From Clostridium cibarium (GTDB lineage: Bacteria; Bacillota; Clostridia; Clostridiales; Clostridiaceae): a stretch of 64,000 nucleotides of DNA. The DNA is taken from contig NZ_JACSRA010000015.1 in NCBI RefSeq assembly GCF_014836335.1, positions 30,528-94,527 of the forward strand, written 5' to 3'. Position numbers and translations under genes: made by a program. Below are positions 63,450 through 64,000 of this stretch, piece after piece (positions within the stretch are counted from its first letter, which is position 1; each line of letters starts with the position of its first letter). The notes below the pieces were generated by a model. The model worked only from the letters and a program-made list of their open reading frames with translations, did not search any database and was not told the origin of the DNA.

Positions 63450-63887
63450 ATGGTTAACATAAACAAAATATGCACTAAGGATATTACTGAATTAGCAGAT
63501 TTATATAAAGAACTTCTATATGTAGAAGCAAATCTAGAAAAAATGAAAAAGACTTTTCACTGGATAGATTCTAATAATAATTATATTTTGCTAGGTGCAA
63601 AAGATGATGATAATAACCTAGTAGGTTCTGTTTTAGGTGTTATATGCCAAGATATTATAGGTAGTTGTCGTCCATTTATGGTTATAGAAAATTTAATTGT
63701 AAAGAATAATTACAGAAGACTTGGAATTGGAAAGAGTCTAATAGATTATCTTGAGAATTATGCTAGCGAACTAAACTGTTCCTATACTATGCTTGTATCA
63801 TCTTCATATAGGAAAAGTGCTTATAAATTTTATCAAGCATCAGGATACGACATAGATTCTGTCCAAGGTTTTAAAAAGTATATATAA
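63450..63887 (+). CDS. GNAT family N-acetyltransferase
   Basis: This 145-residue single-domain acetyltransferase has the acetyl-CoA pyrophosphate loop NYRRLGIGKSLIDYL (about residues 90-104), the VIENLIVKNNYR strand before it, and the C-terminal SAYKFYQASGYD motif. It would transfer an acetyl group to an amine on a small molecule or protein; the substrate is not apparent. It follows the DapF-like gene by 20 nt with GAGGGAGAG before the ATG, so the two probably form an operon and may act on related amino-acid substrates. Confidence 0.85.
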   Translation: MVNINKICTKDITELADLYKELLYVEANLEKMKKTFHWIDSNNNYILLGAKDDDNNLVGSVLGVICQDIIGSCRPFMVIENLIVKNNYRRLGIGKSLIDYLENYASELNCSYTMLVSSSYRKSAYKFYQASGYDIDSVQGFKKYI

Positions 63888-63933
63888 TGAGGATGTAGAA
63901 TAACTTGTGTAAATTGAATATTGGATATGTTTT

Positions 63934-63966
63934 ATAACTGGAAATTTCATTTCCAGTTATATTTTT
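63934..63966 (+). terminator. Intrinsic terminator after the GNAT gene
   Basis: ATAACTGGAAAT and ATTTCCAGTTAT form a perfect 12-bp stem with a TTC loop, followed by ATTTTT. The window's last 34 bases hold no further feature. Confidence 0.9.
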
Positions 63967-64000
63967 ATCTTTCTTTTCAAATACTAAAACTGGATAGTAC

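Overview
The window looks like chromosomal DNA of a spore-forming, low-GC clostridium (Clostridium sensu stricto). The evidence is very AT-rich DNA with A/T-ending codons, purine-rich GGAGG ribosome sites, a forespore-type spoVA operon, several genes of typical clostridial type (HelD, PadR-DUF1700-DUF4097, DUF2628, DUF1275), and a secreted PL9 pectate lyase that suggests life on plant material. The species cannot be fixed from the sequence alone. No rRNA, tRNA, CRISPR array or prophage was seen.

Layout, left to right. (1) 1-7026: a giant NdvB/cyclic beta-1,2-glucan-synthase-like membrane protein, with its C-terminus beyond the left edge. (2) 7.2-8.1 kb: a transposase-derived gene that seems to have lost catalytic residues. 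(3) 8.2-11.7 kb: M18 aminopeptidase, a Mn-type CDF transporter and a YczE-like membrane protein. (4) 11.8-14.5 kb: three tandem paralogues, each a zinc ribbon, an Asn-rich linker and a DUF2628 membrane domain. (5) 14.5-16.8 kb: a polar amino acid ABC importer. (6) 17.1-25.3 kb: housekeeping genes (HelD, FtsH, two type I signal peptidases with a DUF3006 protein, a TIM-barrel protein, a Nudix hydrolase, SfsA). (7) 25.27-25.56 kb: an intergenic cluster of DnaA boxes around face-to-face promoters. (8) 25.7-29.3 kb: padR-DUF1700-DUF4097, an amidase and a second CDF protein.

(9) 29.6-43.9 kb: a complete maltodextrin/glycogen-breakdown locus on the minus strand. It holds the importer MalEFG with an MsmK-type ATPase encoded nearby, a PucR-type and a LacI-type regulator, a GH31 alpha-glucosidase, two MalQ paralogues and GlgP. 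Cre-like and LacI-type operators lie in its promoters. Together these genes would import maltodextrins and convert them to glucose and glucose-1-phosphate. (10) 44.0-47.8 kb: the ribD-ribE-ribBA-ribH riboflavin operon, behind an FMN riboswitch followed by two intrinsic terminators. (11) 47.9-51.1 kb: metY, an HD-domain protein, a bacteriohemerythrin and a DUF1275 protein. (12) 51.5-56.3 kb: the pectate lyase, then a TetR regulator and the MFS pump it probably controls through matching operators.

(13) 56.3-60.5 kb: a forespore operon with a 30-residue membrane peptide, DUF1657, a DUF421+DUF1657 (2Duf-like) protein, SpoVAC, SpoVAD, SpoVAE and another DUF1657, with a YetF-like gene divergent from it. 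This is the gene content of the mobile spoVA2mob-type operons linked to spore heat resistance in Bacillus. (14) 60.5-64 kb: a chemoreceptor, a DapF-like protein in which both catalytic cysteines are serine, and a GNAT acetyltransferase.

The most interesting items are the spoVA2mob/2Duf-like operon, the DnaA-box cluster away from any dnaA gene, the cysteine-less DapF homologue, the tandem zinc-ribbon DUF2628 family, and the doubled terminator behind the FMN riboswitch. All promoter, operator and terminator calls were made by eye. Start codons were moved from the longest open frame wherever a clear ribosome site argued for it.
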